DNA of 61,684 bases from Mycolicibacterium palauense (lineage in GTDB: Bacteria; Actinomycetota; Actinomycetes; Mycobacteriales; Mycobacteriaceae), in assembly GCF_002592005.1 (NCBI RefSeq), contig NZ_NVQF01000033.1:1-61684 (forward strand), read 5' to 3'. The translations under genes were made by a program, and so were the position numbers. Below are positions 8,424 to 16,719 of the stretch, piece by piece (positions within the stretch are counted from its first letter, which is position 1; each line of letters starts with the position of its first letter). The notes beneath the pieces are model-generated. The model ran no database searches. It had not been told where the DNA came from and saw only the letters and a program-made list of their open reading frames with translations.

Positions 8424-9142
8424 AGCGGAGGAGAATACGGGTTGCGCGGCGCGTCGATCGGCTCAACGGACGTGGCCGAGAACGTGGGTACCGCGGTCGG
8501 CGCAGGGCCGCCGTCGGGCAGGTCCACCGTGCCCTCGACGCGTACCCAGCTGTTCTCGGCGAGCCCACGGGCGCTCCCGGCGGCCCGACCGCGCAGATGG
8601 AGCCGGGCCAACTGGGCGTCGGCGGCGCAGCAGACGATCACGATACGGCCCAGATCGACGCCGTCCGATTCGTGCATGACGAAGCCGATCACGCTGATCG
8701 GGCGGTCGTGCAGCGATCCCGACGTGTCGTTGACCGCCCGCATGACCACCTCGGGGAGGGGCACCTCCGGTGCCCGACCGGCAGGCAGCGGCGCGAACGG
8801 CCGACGGTTCGAGAGGTCTGCGTTGGCGGGGCCGGCAGTCGGCGTGGACGGGGCCGCCTGCAGCGCCGGCGGCGCGACGAAGACGAGCACCACGATCGGG
8901 ATGGCCAGCAGCCATGCGATACCGCGCCGGTGGCCGTGCCCGGCCTCTGCATCGGTGGGGCCGCCGCGGCGGATGTCGGCGACGATGCTGGCCGCGCTCA
9001 GGGCGATCAAGACCACCGCGGTGACCAGCAGCCACGGCGCCATCGTCGGCTTGACGTACCGGGTGAACGTGCCGCCGACGGTGATGACGACCAGGGCGAT
9101 GCCGACGAGGAGCACCAGGACGTTCTCGGTTTCGCGGCTCAT
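8420..9142 (-). CDS. TIGR03943 family putative permease subunit (YcgQ-like)
   Basis: The 240-residue protein has an N-terminal membrane domain with about three spans ('ENVLVLLVGIALVVITVG', 'PWLLVTAVVLIALSAASI', 'IAWLLAIPIVVLVFVAP'). An extracytoplasmic C-terminal domain follows, containing 'RPISVIGFVMHESDGVDLGRIVIVCCAADAQLARL', the hallmark of TIGR03943 with its paired cysteines. These proteins are always found with a DUF318/ArsP-type permease, here the upstream gene, which it overlaps by 4 nt. The double Cys hints at metal or thiol chemistry. The substrate is unknown. Confidence 0.88.
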   Translation of the reverse strand: MSRETENVLVLLVGIALVVITVGGTFTRYVKPTMAPWLLVTAVVLIALSAASIVADIRRGGPTDAEAGHGHRRGIAWLLAIPIVVLVFVAPPALQAAPSTPTAGPANADLSNRRPFAPLPAGRAPEVPLPEVVMRAVNDTSGSLHDRPISVIGFVMHESDGVDLGRIVIVCCAADAQLARLHLRGRAAGSARGLAENSWVRVEGTVDLPDGGPAPTAVPTFSATSVEPIDAPRNPYSPPL

Positions 9143-10134
9143 CGACCACTGCCCACGATCAGGACACCGATGACCGTCGCCGCGACGGTGGCCACCAGCA
9201 GGGTGGCCGGTGCGAAGCGCAGTGCGAACCGCCGCCCGAACATGCCCGACTGCATGGCGAACAGCTTGAGGTCGACGGCCGGGCCGACGACCAGGAAGAC
9301 CAGCCGGGGCACCAGCGGCACCATGGTCATGCTCGCCGCGACGAAGGCGTCGGCCTCCGAACACAGCGACAACACCACGGCCAGCAGCGCCATCACCACC
9401 ACCCCGGTGAGCAGGTTGCCCGCCACATGGTGGTACACCCACGCGGGCACCAGGACGTGCAGCGCGGCCGCGGCGGCCGCGCCGAGCACCAGATACGCTG
9501 CGGCCTGCAGAAAGTCATGCCGGGCGGCCTCGGTGAACGTCTGCCACCGGCCACCGCCGTGGGCGTGGGGCGCCGGCAGGCGGGCGGTGATCCAGCTCGG
9601 CCGTCCCCAACGAGCCCATGCCCAGCCCATCAGCATCGCCGTCACGAGCGAGGCCAGCACGCGGGCCAGCACCATTTCGGGGTGTCCCGGAAACGCGACC
9701 GCCGTGGCGACGACGACGACGGGGTTGATCGCCGGGGCGGCGAGCATGAAGGTCAGGGCGGCCGCCCCCGTGACTCCGCCGTCGCCGAACAGCCGGCGTG
9801 CCACGGGCACCGAGCCGCATTCACAGCCGGGCAGCGCGGCTCCACCCACACCGGCCACCGCGACGGCCAGGGCGGGTTGTCGGGGCAGCCAGCGGGTGAG
9901 CCGCTCGGGGGTGACGAAGACCGCGATCAGTCCGCTGATCACCACACCCAACGCCAGAAACGGAAGTGCCTGGATGAAAACCGCGCTGAACACCGTGCCC
10001 GCGGTGGCCAGGGCGGGATGGCTCGTCAACGCCGAACGCAGGAAGGCCGCCGCCATCGCGCAGACCAGGATCCCGACGACCAGCACGTCCATCGAGCTGA
10101 TCCGGAGGCGGTCCAGCGCGGTGCGGTCGCTCAC
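9139..10134 (-). CDS. Permease, DUF318/ArsP (YcgR-like) family
   Basis: The 331-residue membrane protein has about eight spans. The family signature is the 'LPGCECGSVPVARRL' motif with two cysteines after the second span, and the repeat half 'LSLCSEADAFVAASMTMVPL'. Related proteins export organoarsenicals or have unknown cargo. Here the CxCG motif and the partner TIGR03943 protein, itself rich in cysteine, suggest a metal or metalloid substrate (inference). The gene starts the three-gene minus-strand operon with DUF167 last. The intergenic gap to the thiolase gene is only 17 nt on the same strand side, but no shared function is evident. Confidence 0.88.
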   Translation of the reverse strand: MSDRTALDRLRISSMDVLVVGILVCAMAAAFLRSALTSHPALATAGTVFSAVFIQALPFLALGVVISGLIAVFVTPERLTRWLPRQPALAVAVAGVGGAALPGCECGSVPVARRLFGDGGVTGAAALTFMLAAPAINPVVVVATAVAFPGHPEMVLARVLASLVTAMLMGWAWARWGRPSWITARLPAPHAHGGGRWQTFTEAARHDFLQAAAYLVLGAAAAAALHVLVPAWVYHHVAGNLLTGVVVMALLAVVLSLCSEADAFVAASMTMVPLVPRLVFLVVGPAVDLKLFAMQSGMFGRRFALRFAPATLLVATVAATVIGVLIVGSGR

Positions 10135-10151
10135 GCCCCCATTGTGCCGTC

Positions 10152-11351
10152 CTAACGCGCCACGATCACCGACGAGCCGTGGCCGAACAACCCCTGGTTG
10201 GCGGTGACGCCGACGGTCGCACCCTCGACCTGGCGACCGGTGGCCCGCCCCCTGAGCTGCCAGGTCAACTCGCAGACCTGCGCGATCGCCTGGGCGGGAA
10301 TGGCCTCCCCGAAGCAGGCCAGCCCGCCGGAGGGGTTGACCGGGATCCGGCCGCCCAGGGCGGTGGCGCCACTGCGCAGCAGCCCCTCGGCCTCACCCTT
10401 GCCGCACAGGCCGAGATGTTCGTACCAGTCCAGTTCCAGGGCCGTCGACAGGTCGTAGACCTCGGCCAGGCTCAGGTCCTCGGGGCCGATGCCGGCCTCG
10501 GCATAGGCGGCGTCGAGGATCTGGTCCTTGAAGACGCGCTCCGGTGCGGGCACCACGGCCGTGGAATCCGTTGCGATATCCGGTAATTCGGGCAGGTGTT
10601 GCGGGTACTGCGGGGTGACGGTGCTCACCGCACGCACCGAGGGCACGCCGTCGAGCGAGCCGAGGTGCCGGCGGGCGAAGTCAGCGCTGGCGACGATGAG
10701 CGCCGCGGCCCCGTCGGAGGTGGCGCAGATGTCCAGCAGCCGCAACGGATCCGAGACCACCGGGCTGGCCAGGACGTCCTCGACGCTGGTCTCCTTGCGG
10801 TACCGGGCGTTCGGGTTGTCCAGGCCGTGGCGGGCGTTCTTGACCTTGACCTGCGCGAAATCCTCCAGCGTGGCGCCGTGCAGATCCATCCGCCGGCGGG
10901 CCAGCAGGGCGAAGTAGACGGTGTTGGTGGCGCCGATGAGGTGGAAGCGCTGCCAATCCGGATCGTTGCGTCGCTCGCCGCCGACGGGGGCGAAGAAGCC
11001 CTTGGGCGTGGTGTCGGCGCCGATGACCAGGGCGACGTCGCAGAACCCGGCGAGAATCTGCGCGCGGGCGCTCTGCAGGGCCTGTGAGCCACTCGCGCAG
11101 GCCGCATAGCTCGAGGACACCGGCACGCCGTTCCAGCCCAGCTTCTGGGCGAACGTCGAGCCCGCGATGAAGCCGGGGTAGCCGTTGCGGATGGTGTCGG
11201 CGCCGGCCACGAGCTGGATCTGGCGCCAGTCCAGGCCCGCCTCGGCCAGCGCCGCGCGCGCGGCGACCACCCCGTACTCGGTGAAGTCGCGGCCCCATTT
11301 GCCCCACGGGTGCATCCCGGCACCCAGGACGTATACCGGATCTGGGCTCAC
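10152..11351 (-). CDS. Thiolase-fold lipid-transfer protein (Rv1627c-like)
   Basis: The 399-residue protein belongs to the thiolase-like SCP2/lipid-transfer group and corresponds by position to Rv1627c. The nucleophile-loop cysteine is present in 'SSYAACASGSQALQSA'. The usual C-terminal GHP histidine motif is replaced: where thiolases have 'GG..A.GHP.G' this protein has 'SGGLACFGEAIPAQ'. That resembles the Ltp-type aldolases, so classical thiolysis is doubtful. It overlaps the DUF35 gene in a GTGA junction (GTG start at 11351), and such proteins typically need a DUF35 partner to fold and act on CoA thioesters. Probable lipid or sterol side-chain metabolism; substrate unknown. Confidence 0.88.
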   Translation of the reverse strand: MSPDPVYVLGAGMHPWGKWGRDFTEYGVVAARAALAEAGLDWRQIQLVAGADTIRNGYPGFIAGSTFAQKLGWNGVPVSSSYAACASGSQALQSARAQILAGFCDVALVIGADTTPKGFFAPVGGERRNDPDWQRFHLIGATNTVYFALLARRRMDLHGATLEDFAQVKVKNARHGLDNPNARYRKETSVEDVLASPVVSDPLRLLDICATSDGAAALIVASADFARRHLGSLDGVPSVRAVSTVTPQYPQHLPELPDIATDSTAVVPAPERVFKDQILDAAYAEAGIGPEDLSLAEVYDLSTALELDWYEHLGLCGKGEAEGLLRSGATALGGRIPVNPSGGLACFGEAIPAQAIAQVCELTWQLRGRATGRQVEGATVGVTANQGLFGHGSSVIVAR

Positions 11352-11794
11352 GGGATCCTCCAGGCGTAGGTGAGACGTTCGACGCCCTCGTCGTCGGTGA
11401 ACAACGTCTGGGTGGTCAGTTCCAGCTCCATGCCGACCTTCAGGTCGGCGGCCAGGGTGCCCTCGGCGACCTTGCCCAGCACGATCAGGCCCTCGTCGGC
11501 GAGTTCGACGGCGGCCACCGCGAACGGCTCGAACGGGTCGGCGGCCGGGTAGGGCGGTGGTGGGGCGTACCGGTTCTCGGTGTAGCTCCAGACCGTGCCG
11601 CGCCGCGACAACGCTACGGGCTCGAGTACCTCGCAGTCGCAGGCCGGATTCGGGCAGTTGTTGGTCCGGGGCGGGAAGACGTAGGTGCCGCACCGGCTGC
11701 ATTTACCGCCGATGAGGTGCGGTGATCCGTTGTCGTCGGTGTCCCACCATCCCTCGATGGCCGGCTGGCTGGTGGCGTCGGTAGCTCCTGGCAC
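11348..11794 (-). CDS. DUF35 Zn-ribbon/OB-fold protein (Rv1628c-like)
   Basis: The 148-residue partner protein has an N-terminal rubredoxin-like zinc ribbon: 'CSRCGTYVFPPRTNNCPNPACDCE' holds Cys-x2-Cys and a second cysteine pair. A DUF35 OB-fold follows, with 'GTVWSYTENRYAPPPPYP' and 'VLGKVAEGTLAADLKVGMEL'. Proteins of this type bind acyl-CoA and form obligate complexes with thiolase-fold enzymes. The 4-nt overlap with the next gene supports a two-subunit complex. It is divergent from polA, with about 170 nt between start codons. Confidence 0.9.
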   Translation of the reverse strand: MPGATDATSQPAIEGWWDTDDNGSPHLIGGKCSRCGTYVFPPRTNNCPNPACDCEVLEPVALSRRGTVWSYTENRYAPPPPYPAADPFEPFAVAAVELADEGLIVLGKVAEGTLAADLKVGMELELTTQTLFTDDEGVERLTYAWRIP

Positions 11795-11935
11795 CCGGTC
11801 AGCCTAACGGAGAGTGACGACTGAACTGAAACGTGTTGCAGTTTTGTCGGGGCCGACCGGTTCCGGCCTGGCGCAGCACCGGCAGGTGGCGCCGGCCACC
11901 CGGGCCCTCGTCGAGATGGCACGGCGGGTTCTGCG

Positions 11936-11957
11936 TGTCGGGGCCGGTGCCTAGAGT
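11936..11957 (+). promoter_or_regulatory. polA promoter: TGTCGGGG-N8-TAGAGT, leaderless, RecA-NDp/PafBC-like
   Basis: TGTCGGGG (11936-11943), 8 nt, then TAGAGT (11952-11957) matches the mycobacterial DNA-damage promoter pattern TGTCRGTG-N8-TANNNT with one mismatch. The GTG start lies 7 nt after the -10, so the message is probably leaderless. The match is weaker than those at uvrA and uvrB. Confidence 0.5.
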
Positions 11958-11964
11958 TGACCCC

Positions 11965-14772
11965 GTGAGCTCCGCCAAGACAGCAGCATCGCCGCAGTCA
12001 TCGCCGTCGGCCGCCCAGCCCTCCGAGGCCGCCACCAAACCCACCTTGATGCTGCTCGACGGCAACTCGCTGGCCTTTCGGGCGTTCTACGCGCTGCCCG
12101 CGGAGAACTTCAAGACCCAGGGCGGCCTGACCACTAACGCGGTCTACGGCTTCACCGCCATGCTGATCAACCTGCTGCGCGATGAAACCCCGTCACACAT
12201 CGCCGCGGCGTTCGACGTTTCGCGCCAGACGTTTCGGGCCGACAGGTACCCCGAGTACAAGGCCAACCGCAGCGCGACGCCCGACGAGTTCCGCGGCCAG
12301 ATCGACATCACCAAGGAGGTGCTGGCCGCGTTGGGCATCACCGTGCTGGCCGAGCCGGGCTTCGAGGCCGACGACATCATCGCCACGCTGGCCACCCAGG
12401 CGGAGAGCGAGGGCTACCGGGTGCTGGTGGTCACCGGCGACCGGGACTCGCTTCAGCTGGTCAGCCACGACGTGACGGTGCTGTACCCGCGCAAGGGGGT
12501 CAGTGAACTGACCCGCTTCACCCCGGACGCGGTGCTGGAGAAGTACGGGCTGACCCCGCAGCAGTATCCGGACTTCGCCGCCCTGCGCGGCGATCCCAGC
12601 GACAACCTGCCCGGTATCCCGGGGGTGGGGGAGAAGACCGCTACCAAGTGGATCTCCCAGTACGGCTCGTTGCAGGCCCTCGTGGACAACGTCGACCAGG
12701 TCAAGGGCAAGGTCGGCGACGCGCTGCGCGCCCACCTGTCCTCGGTGGTGCTCAACCGTGAACTCACCGACCTGGTCAAGGATGTGCCGCTGGCGCAGAC
12801 GCCCGACACGTTGCGGATGCAGTCCTGGGACCGCGACCACATTCACCGGCTGTTCGACGACCTGGAGTTCCGGGTCCTGCGCGACCGGCTGTTCGACACC
12901 CTGGCCTCGGCGGACCCCGAGGTCGAGGAGGGTTTCGAGGTCCGCGGGGAGGCTCTGGCGCCCGGGGCCGTGGCGGGGTGGCTCGGTGAGCACGCCGCCG
13001 ACGGGCGCCGCAGTGGGCTGGCCGTGATCGGCACCCATCTGGCCTACGACGCCGACGCCACCGCCCTGGCGATCGCGGCCGCCGACGGCGAGGGCTGCTA
13101 CGTCGACACCACCGCGCTGACCCCCGACGACGACACCGCGCTGGGCCGCTGGCTGGCCGACCCCGCCATGCCGAAGACGTTGCACGAGGCCAAGCACGCC
13201 ATGCACGACCTGGCCGGCCGTGGCTGGACGCTGGCGGGGGTGACCTCCGACACCGCGCTGGCCGCCTACCTGGTACGGCCGGGGCAGCGCAGCTTCGCCC
13301 TCGACGACCTGTCGTTGCGGTACCTGCGCCGGGAGCTACGCGCCGACACCCCTGAGCAACAGCAGCTTTCGCTGCTGGATGACAGCGAGGGCGTTGACGA
13401 CCAGGCCGTCCAGACGCTGATCCTGCGGGCCCGCGCCGTCGTCGACCTCGCCGACGCCCTGGACGTCGAGCTGGACCGGATCGACTCCTCCTCGTTGCTG
13501 GCCGAGATGGAGTTGCCGGTGCAGACTGTGCTGGCCGGAATGGAGACCGCCGGCATCGCGGTCGATCTGGAGTTGTTGAGCGGGCTGCAGAGCCGGTTCG
13601 CCGACCAGATCCGCGACGCCGCCGAGGCGGCGTACTCGGTGATCGGCAAACAGATCAACCTGGGCTCACCCAAGCAGCTGCAGGTGGTGTTGTTCGACGA
13701 GCTGGAAATGCCGAAGACCAAACGCACCAAGACCGGCTACACCACCGACGCCGACGCGCTGCAGTCGCTGTTCGACAAGACCGGGCATCCGTTCCTGCAG
13801 CATCTGCTGACCCACCGCGACGTCACCAGGCTGAAGGTGACCGTCGACGGTCTGCTGAACGCCGTGGCCGGCGACGGGCGCATCCACACCACCTTCAACC
13901 AGACCATCGCCGCCACGGGCCGGCTGTCCTCCACCGAACCCAACCTGCAGAACATCCCGATCCGCACCGAGGCCGGTCGCCAGATCCGGGACGCGTTCGT
14001 TGTCGGATGTCGCCCTGCGGGCTCCGGTGTCGGAAGTCGCCCGGCGGGCTCCGGTGTCGGAAACGCTGTGGCCTTTGCCGAGCTGATGACCGCCGACTAC
14101 AGCCAGATCGAGATGCGGATCATGGCGCACCTGTCGCGGGACGAGGGGCTGATCGAGGCCTTCAACACCGGGGAGGACCTGCACTCCTTCGTCGCCTCCC
14201 GGGCCTTCGGCGTGCCGATCGACGAGGTGACCCCCGAGCTGCGGCGCCGGGTCAAGGCGATGTCCTACGGGTTGGCCTACGGCCTGAGCGCCTACGGGCT
14301 CTCCACGCAGCTCAAGATCTCCACCGAGGAGGCCAAGGCGCAGATGGACCAGTACTTCGCCCGGTTCGGCGGGGTCCGCGACTACCTGCAGTCCGTGGTC
14401 GACCAGGCCCGCAAGGACGGCTACACCTCCACGGTGCTGGGCCGGCGCCGCTACCTGCCCGAACTGGACAGCAGCAACCGGCAGGTACGCGAGGCCGCCG
14501 AGCGGGCCGCGCTCAACGCCCCCATCCAGGGCAGCGCCGCCGATATCATCAAGGTGGCGATGATCAACGTCGACCGGGCGCTGTGCGAGGCGCAGCTGGC
14601 GTCGCGGATGCTGCTGCAGGTGCACGACGAGCTGCTGTTCGAGATCGCCGACGGTGAGCGCGAGCAGGTGGAGGCCCTGGTGCGCGAGCAGATGGGCAAC
14701 GCCTACCCGCTCGATGTGCCGCTGGAGGTATCCGTGGGCTACGGACGCAGCTGGGACGCCGCGGCGCACTGA
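11965..14772 (+). CDS. polA: DNA polymerase I
   Basis: The 935-residue enzyme fills gaps in repair and Okazaki-fragment processing. From the N-terminus: a 5'-nuclease domain ('MLLDGNSLAFRAFYAL', 'VLVVTGDRDSLQLV', 'GIPGVGEKTATKW'), a degenerate 3'-5' exonuclease domain without the catalytic acidic set (as in other mycobacteria), and a polymerase domain. Motif A is DYSQIEMR with Asp711, motif B 'RRRVKAMSYGLAYGLSAYG', motif C 'VHDELLFE' with Asp888. The GTG at 11965 fits both the -10 box and homologue length. Odd feature: residues 681-698 are two 9-residue repeats (G-C/S-RPAGSGV) inserted just before motif A, where relatives have a short turn. Confidence 0.97.
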   Translation: MSSAKTAASPQSSPSAAQPSEAATKPTLMLLDGNSLAFRAFYALPAENFKTQGGLTTNAVYGFTAMLINLLRDETPSHIAAAFDVSRQTFRADRYPEYKANRSATPDEFRGQIDITKEVLAALGITVLAEPGFEADDIIATLATQAESEGYRVLVVTGDRDSLQLVSHDVTVLYPRKGVSELTRFTPDAVLEKYGLTPQQYPDFAALRGDPSDNLPGIPGVGEKTATKWISQYGSLQALVDNVDQVKGKVGDALRAHLSSVVLNRELTDLVKDVPLAQTPDTLRMQSWDRDHIHRLFDDLEFRVLRDRLFDTLASADPEVEEGFEVRGEALAPGAVAGWLGEHAADGRRSGLAVIGTHLAYDADATALAIAAADGEGCYVDTTALTPDDDTALGRWLADPAMPKTLHEAKHAMHDLAGRGWTLAGVTSDTALAAYLVRPGQRSFALDDLSLRYLRRELRADTPEQQQLSLLDDSEGVDDQAVQTLILRARAVVDLADALDVELDRIDSSSLLAEMELPVQTVLAGMETAGIAVDLELLSGLQSRFADQIRDAAEAAYSVIGKQINLGSPKQLQVVLFDELEMPKTKRTKTGYTTDADALQSLFDKTGHPFLQHLLTHRDVTRLKVTVDGLLNAVAGDGRIHTTFNQTIAATGRLSSTEPNLQNIPIRTEAGRQIRDAFVVGCRPAGSGVGSRPAGSGVGNAVAFAELMTADYSQIEMRIMAHLSRDEGLIEAFNTGEDLHSFVASRAFGVPIDEVTPELRRRVKAMSYGLAYGLSAYGLSTQLKISTEEAKAQMDQYFARFGGVRDYLQSVVDQARKDGYTSTVLGRRRYLPELDSSNRQVREAAERAALNAPIQGSAADIIKVAMINVDRALCEAQLASRMLLQVHDELLFEIADGEREQVEALVREQMGNAYPLDVPLEVSVGYGRSWDAAAH
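14005..14058 (+). repeat. Two 27-bp tandem repeats inside the polA polymerase domain
   Basis: Units 14005-14031 and 14032-14058 differ at only two positions and keep the frame, encoding GCRPAGSGV and GSRPAGSGV. They fall in the beta-turn between 'IRDAFVV' and the strand leading to motif A, which in other PolA proteins is only a few residues long. The Gly/Ser/Pro-rich repeat is probably an exposed loop. The unit may be a dispersed genomic element captured in frame. Confidence 0.85.
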
Positions 14773-14785
14773 CGTACCGGCACCG

Positions 14786-15997
14786 ATGGACGACTCCGCG
14801 AACGAGCACATTCGCTTCCTGGCCCGGTTGGGTGCTGCGATGGCCGCCGCCAACTACCCGGTGACACTGGTGCGCCAGATGTTGCAGCGTGCCTCCGGTT
14901 CCTACGGCATCCGCACCGACTTCCTTGCCCTGCCCAACCACGTTCAGGTGGTGGGGACCGGCCGCGGGACCGGCGCGGCCGTCGCCTCGGCCAACCAGGG
15001 TGGCGACCTGCGCTTCGACCAGACCTTCCCGCTGGCCCGGCTGGTCTCCGACGCGATGGCGGCCCGGGTCTCGCCGGCGGTCGGCGAGACCACGCTGGAT
15101 CGCATCCTGGCGATGCGCCGCCCCTATCCGGCCTGGGTGACGGTGACCGGCTACGGCATCTTCAGCGGCGGCCTGTCACTGGTCATGGAGCCGACGGCGC
15201 TGAACTTCCTGACCGCGGCGGTGCTGGGCCTGCTGGTGGGGCTGCTGCGGCTGCTCGGCGAGCGGGTGCCGGGACTGGATCCGCTGACCCCGGTCGTCAG
15301 CGCGTTGATGGTGTCGGCCCTGTGCATCGCCGGTGCCCGCTACCTCGGCCTCGACCACGTCGGCCTGCGCGCGCTCATCCCGCCCCTGGCGGCGTTCCTG
15401 CCGGGGGTGGCGATCACCCTGTCCGTCGTCGAGCTGACCGCCCGTGACGTCGTCTCGGGGGCGAGCCGGCTGATCGCCGGGTTCATGCAGATGGCCCAAC
15501 TGGCCTTCGGCATCCTCATCGCCACGCAGATCCCCGGTCTGCGCGACGCCGAGCTGAGCTCGGAGGCGATCAACAAACTCGGCTGGTGGGCGCCGTGGGT
15601 GGGCGTGGTCGTCTATGCGGTCGGCGTGATGCTGTTCCTGGCCCCGCCGCTGTCGTTCCTTCCGTGGCTGCTGGTCGTCGCCTACGTGGCCTACACCGCG
15701 CAGTTCGTCGGTGACGTGGTTCTGGGCGGCTACGCCAGTGGTTTCGTCGGGGCGTTGGCGCTCACCATCTGCGCACTGGCGATCTCGCGTCGACGCCATG
15801 CACCGCCGGCGGTGTCGATGATCCTTCCCGGCTTCTGGCTGTTGGTGCCGGGTTCGCTCGGGCTGATCGGGGTCACCGAGATGTTCGGTGCCGGCGGCAA
15901 TTCCGCGCTGCCGGCCACCCTCATCGCGATGATCTCCGTCGCAATGGGACTCCAGGTCGGGTTGGTGCTCTGGCGGCTGGCGCGTCCGCGCCGCTGA
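14786..15997 (+). CDS. Threonine/serine exporter family protein (ThrE-like, DUF1212/DUF3815)
   Basis: The 403-residue protein is a fused ThrE-type exporter: an N-terminal DUF1212 half with a cytosolic head ('LARLGAAMAAANYPVTLVRQMLQRAS', 'RRPYPAWVTVTGYGIFSGGLS') and a C-terminal DUF3815-like membrane half ending 'SMILPGFWLLVPGSLGLIGVTEM'. About ten spans are predicted. It starts 13 nt after polA, probably by read-through, and converges on the MarR gene 42 nt away. Relatives export small amino acids; mycobacterial cargo is unknown. Confidence 0.88.
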   Translation: MDDSANEHIRFLARLGAAMAAANYPVTLVRQMLQRASGSYGIRTDFLALPNHVQVVGTGRGTGAAVASANQGGDLRFDQTFPLARLVSDAMAARVSPAVGETTLDRILAMRRPYPAWVTVTGYGIFSGGLSLVMEPTALNFLTAAVLGLLVGLLRLLGERVPGLDPLTPVVSALMVSALCIAGARYLGLDHVGLRALIPPLAAFLPGVAITLSVVELTARDVVSGASRLIAGFMQMAQLAFGILIATQIPGLRDAELSSEAINKLGWWAPWVGVVVYAVGVMLFLAPPLSFLPWLLVVAYVAYTAQFVGDVVLGGYASGFVGALALTICALAISRRRHAPPAVSMILPGFWLLVPGSLGLIGVTEMFGAGGNSALPATLIAMISVAMGLQVGLVLWRLARPRR

Positions 15998-16039
15998 GGC
16001 CCGGGGTGTCGGGCTCGCCGCGTCCGGCACCTTCGTCGG

Positions 16040-16558
16040 TCACCCGGGGATCTCCGGGGGACCGATCTGAGCGCTGGGCTCGGTGGCCCGCAGCTGTGCC
16101 TCGGTGAAGGCCGCGGCCCCGTGCAGCAGCGCCGTCCGCTCCCGGGGCGCCATCTCGTCGGCGACCTCGCGGAAGAGTCGGACGCGCAGGTGCACCAGCT
16201 CGGCCAGAATCGCCTCACCCGCCGCGGTCAGTTCCAGGATCGTGGCGCGCCGGTTCAGCGGCGACACTTCGCGAGAGATCAGCCCCGCGGTCGCGAGGCG
16301 GTCACTGAGCCTGCTGGCGGTGGAGGGAACCAGGCCGAGCTCCTGTCCGAGCGCCGTGACCTGGCTCGGTCCCAGCCGTTGCAGCGCCTGCAGGGCCCGC
16401 AGTGACACCAGGCCGATCCGGCGCTCCATGTGTTCGAGGACCACGACGTTGAGGTCGAGCAACCCGCGGGTCGCCCGCTCCAGAGCCGCCGCGTACTCGT
16501 CCAGTTCGGTGCCGTCCCGATCGGTGGCCTCGGGCGGGGCTGCCCTGGGTGTCAACAC
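16040..16558 (-). CDS. MarR-family transcriptional regulator
   Basis: The 172-residue winged-helix protein shows the MarR core: 'LRALQALQRLGPSQVTALGQELGLVPSTASRLSDRLATAGLISRE' (helix-turn-helix) followed by the wing 'SPLNRRATILELTAAGEAIL'. It is divergent from the 16720 operon, and a palindrome overlapping that operon's -35 box (16660-16672) is its likely operator. The start is taken as GTG 16558, with GGAGG only 2 nt upstream, so a slightly internal start remains possible. It probably represses the membrane protein-GH15-SDR group (inference from divergence). Confidence 0.9.
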   Translation of the reverse strand: MLTPRAAPPEATDRDGTELDEYAAALERATRGLLDLNVVVLEHMERRIGLVSLRALQALQRLGPSQVTALGQELGLVPSTASRLSDRLATAGLISREVSPLNRRATILELTAAGEAILAELVHLRVRLFREVADEMAPRERTALLHGAAAFTEAQLRATEPSAQIGPPEIPG

Positions 16559-16658
16559 TGCCTCCGTTCGTCCGGCGGATCTCTGGTCCGCGCTGGGGGT
16601 CGCGCAGCGGAAACCCTACATCCCCTGTGCATGTCCTGCTCACAGCAAGTTCTGCGGT

Positions 16659-16687
16659 TTGGATGTTATCCAGGATGGAAATAATGA
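16659..16687 (+). promoter_or_regulatory. Promoter of the GH15/SDR operon with a palindrome over the -35
   Basis: A -35 TTGGAT (16659-16664), a 17-bp spacer and a -10 TAATGA (16682-16687) face the 16720 gene. The inverted repeat TGGAT-GTT-ATCCA (16660-16672) covers the -35 and the start of the spacer, a plausible binding site for the divergent MarR protein. Confidence 0.6.
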
Positions 16688-16719
16688 GAACAGCTGAAAT
16701 GCGAGGTCGGGAGGAAGCC

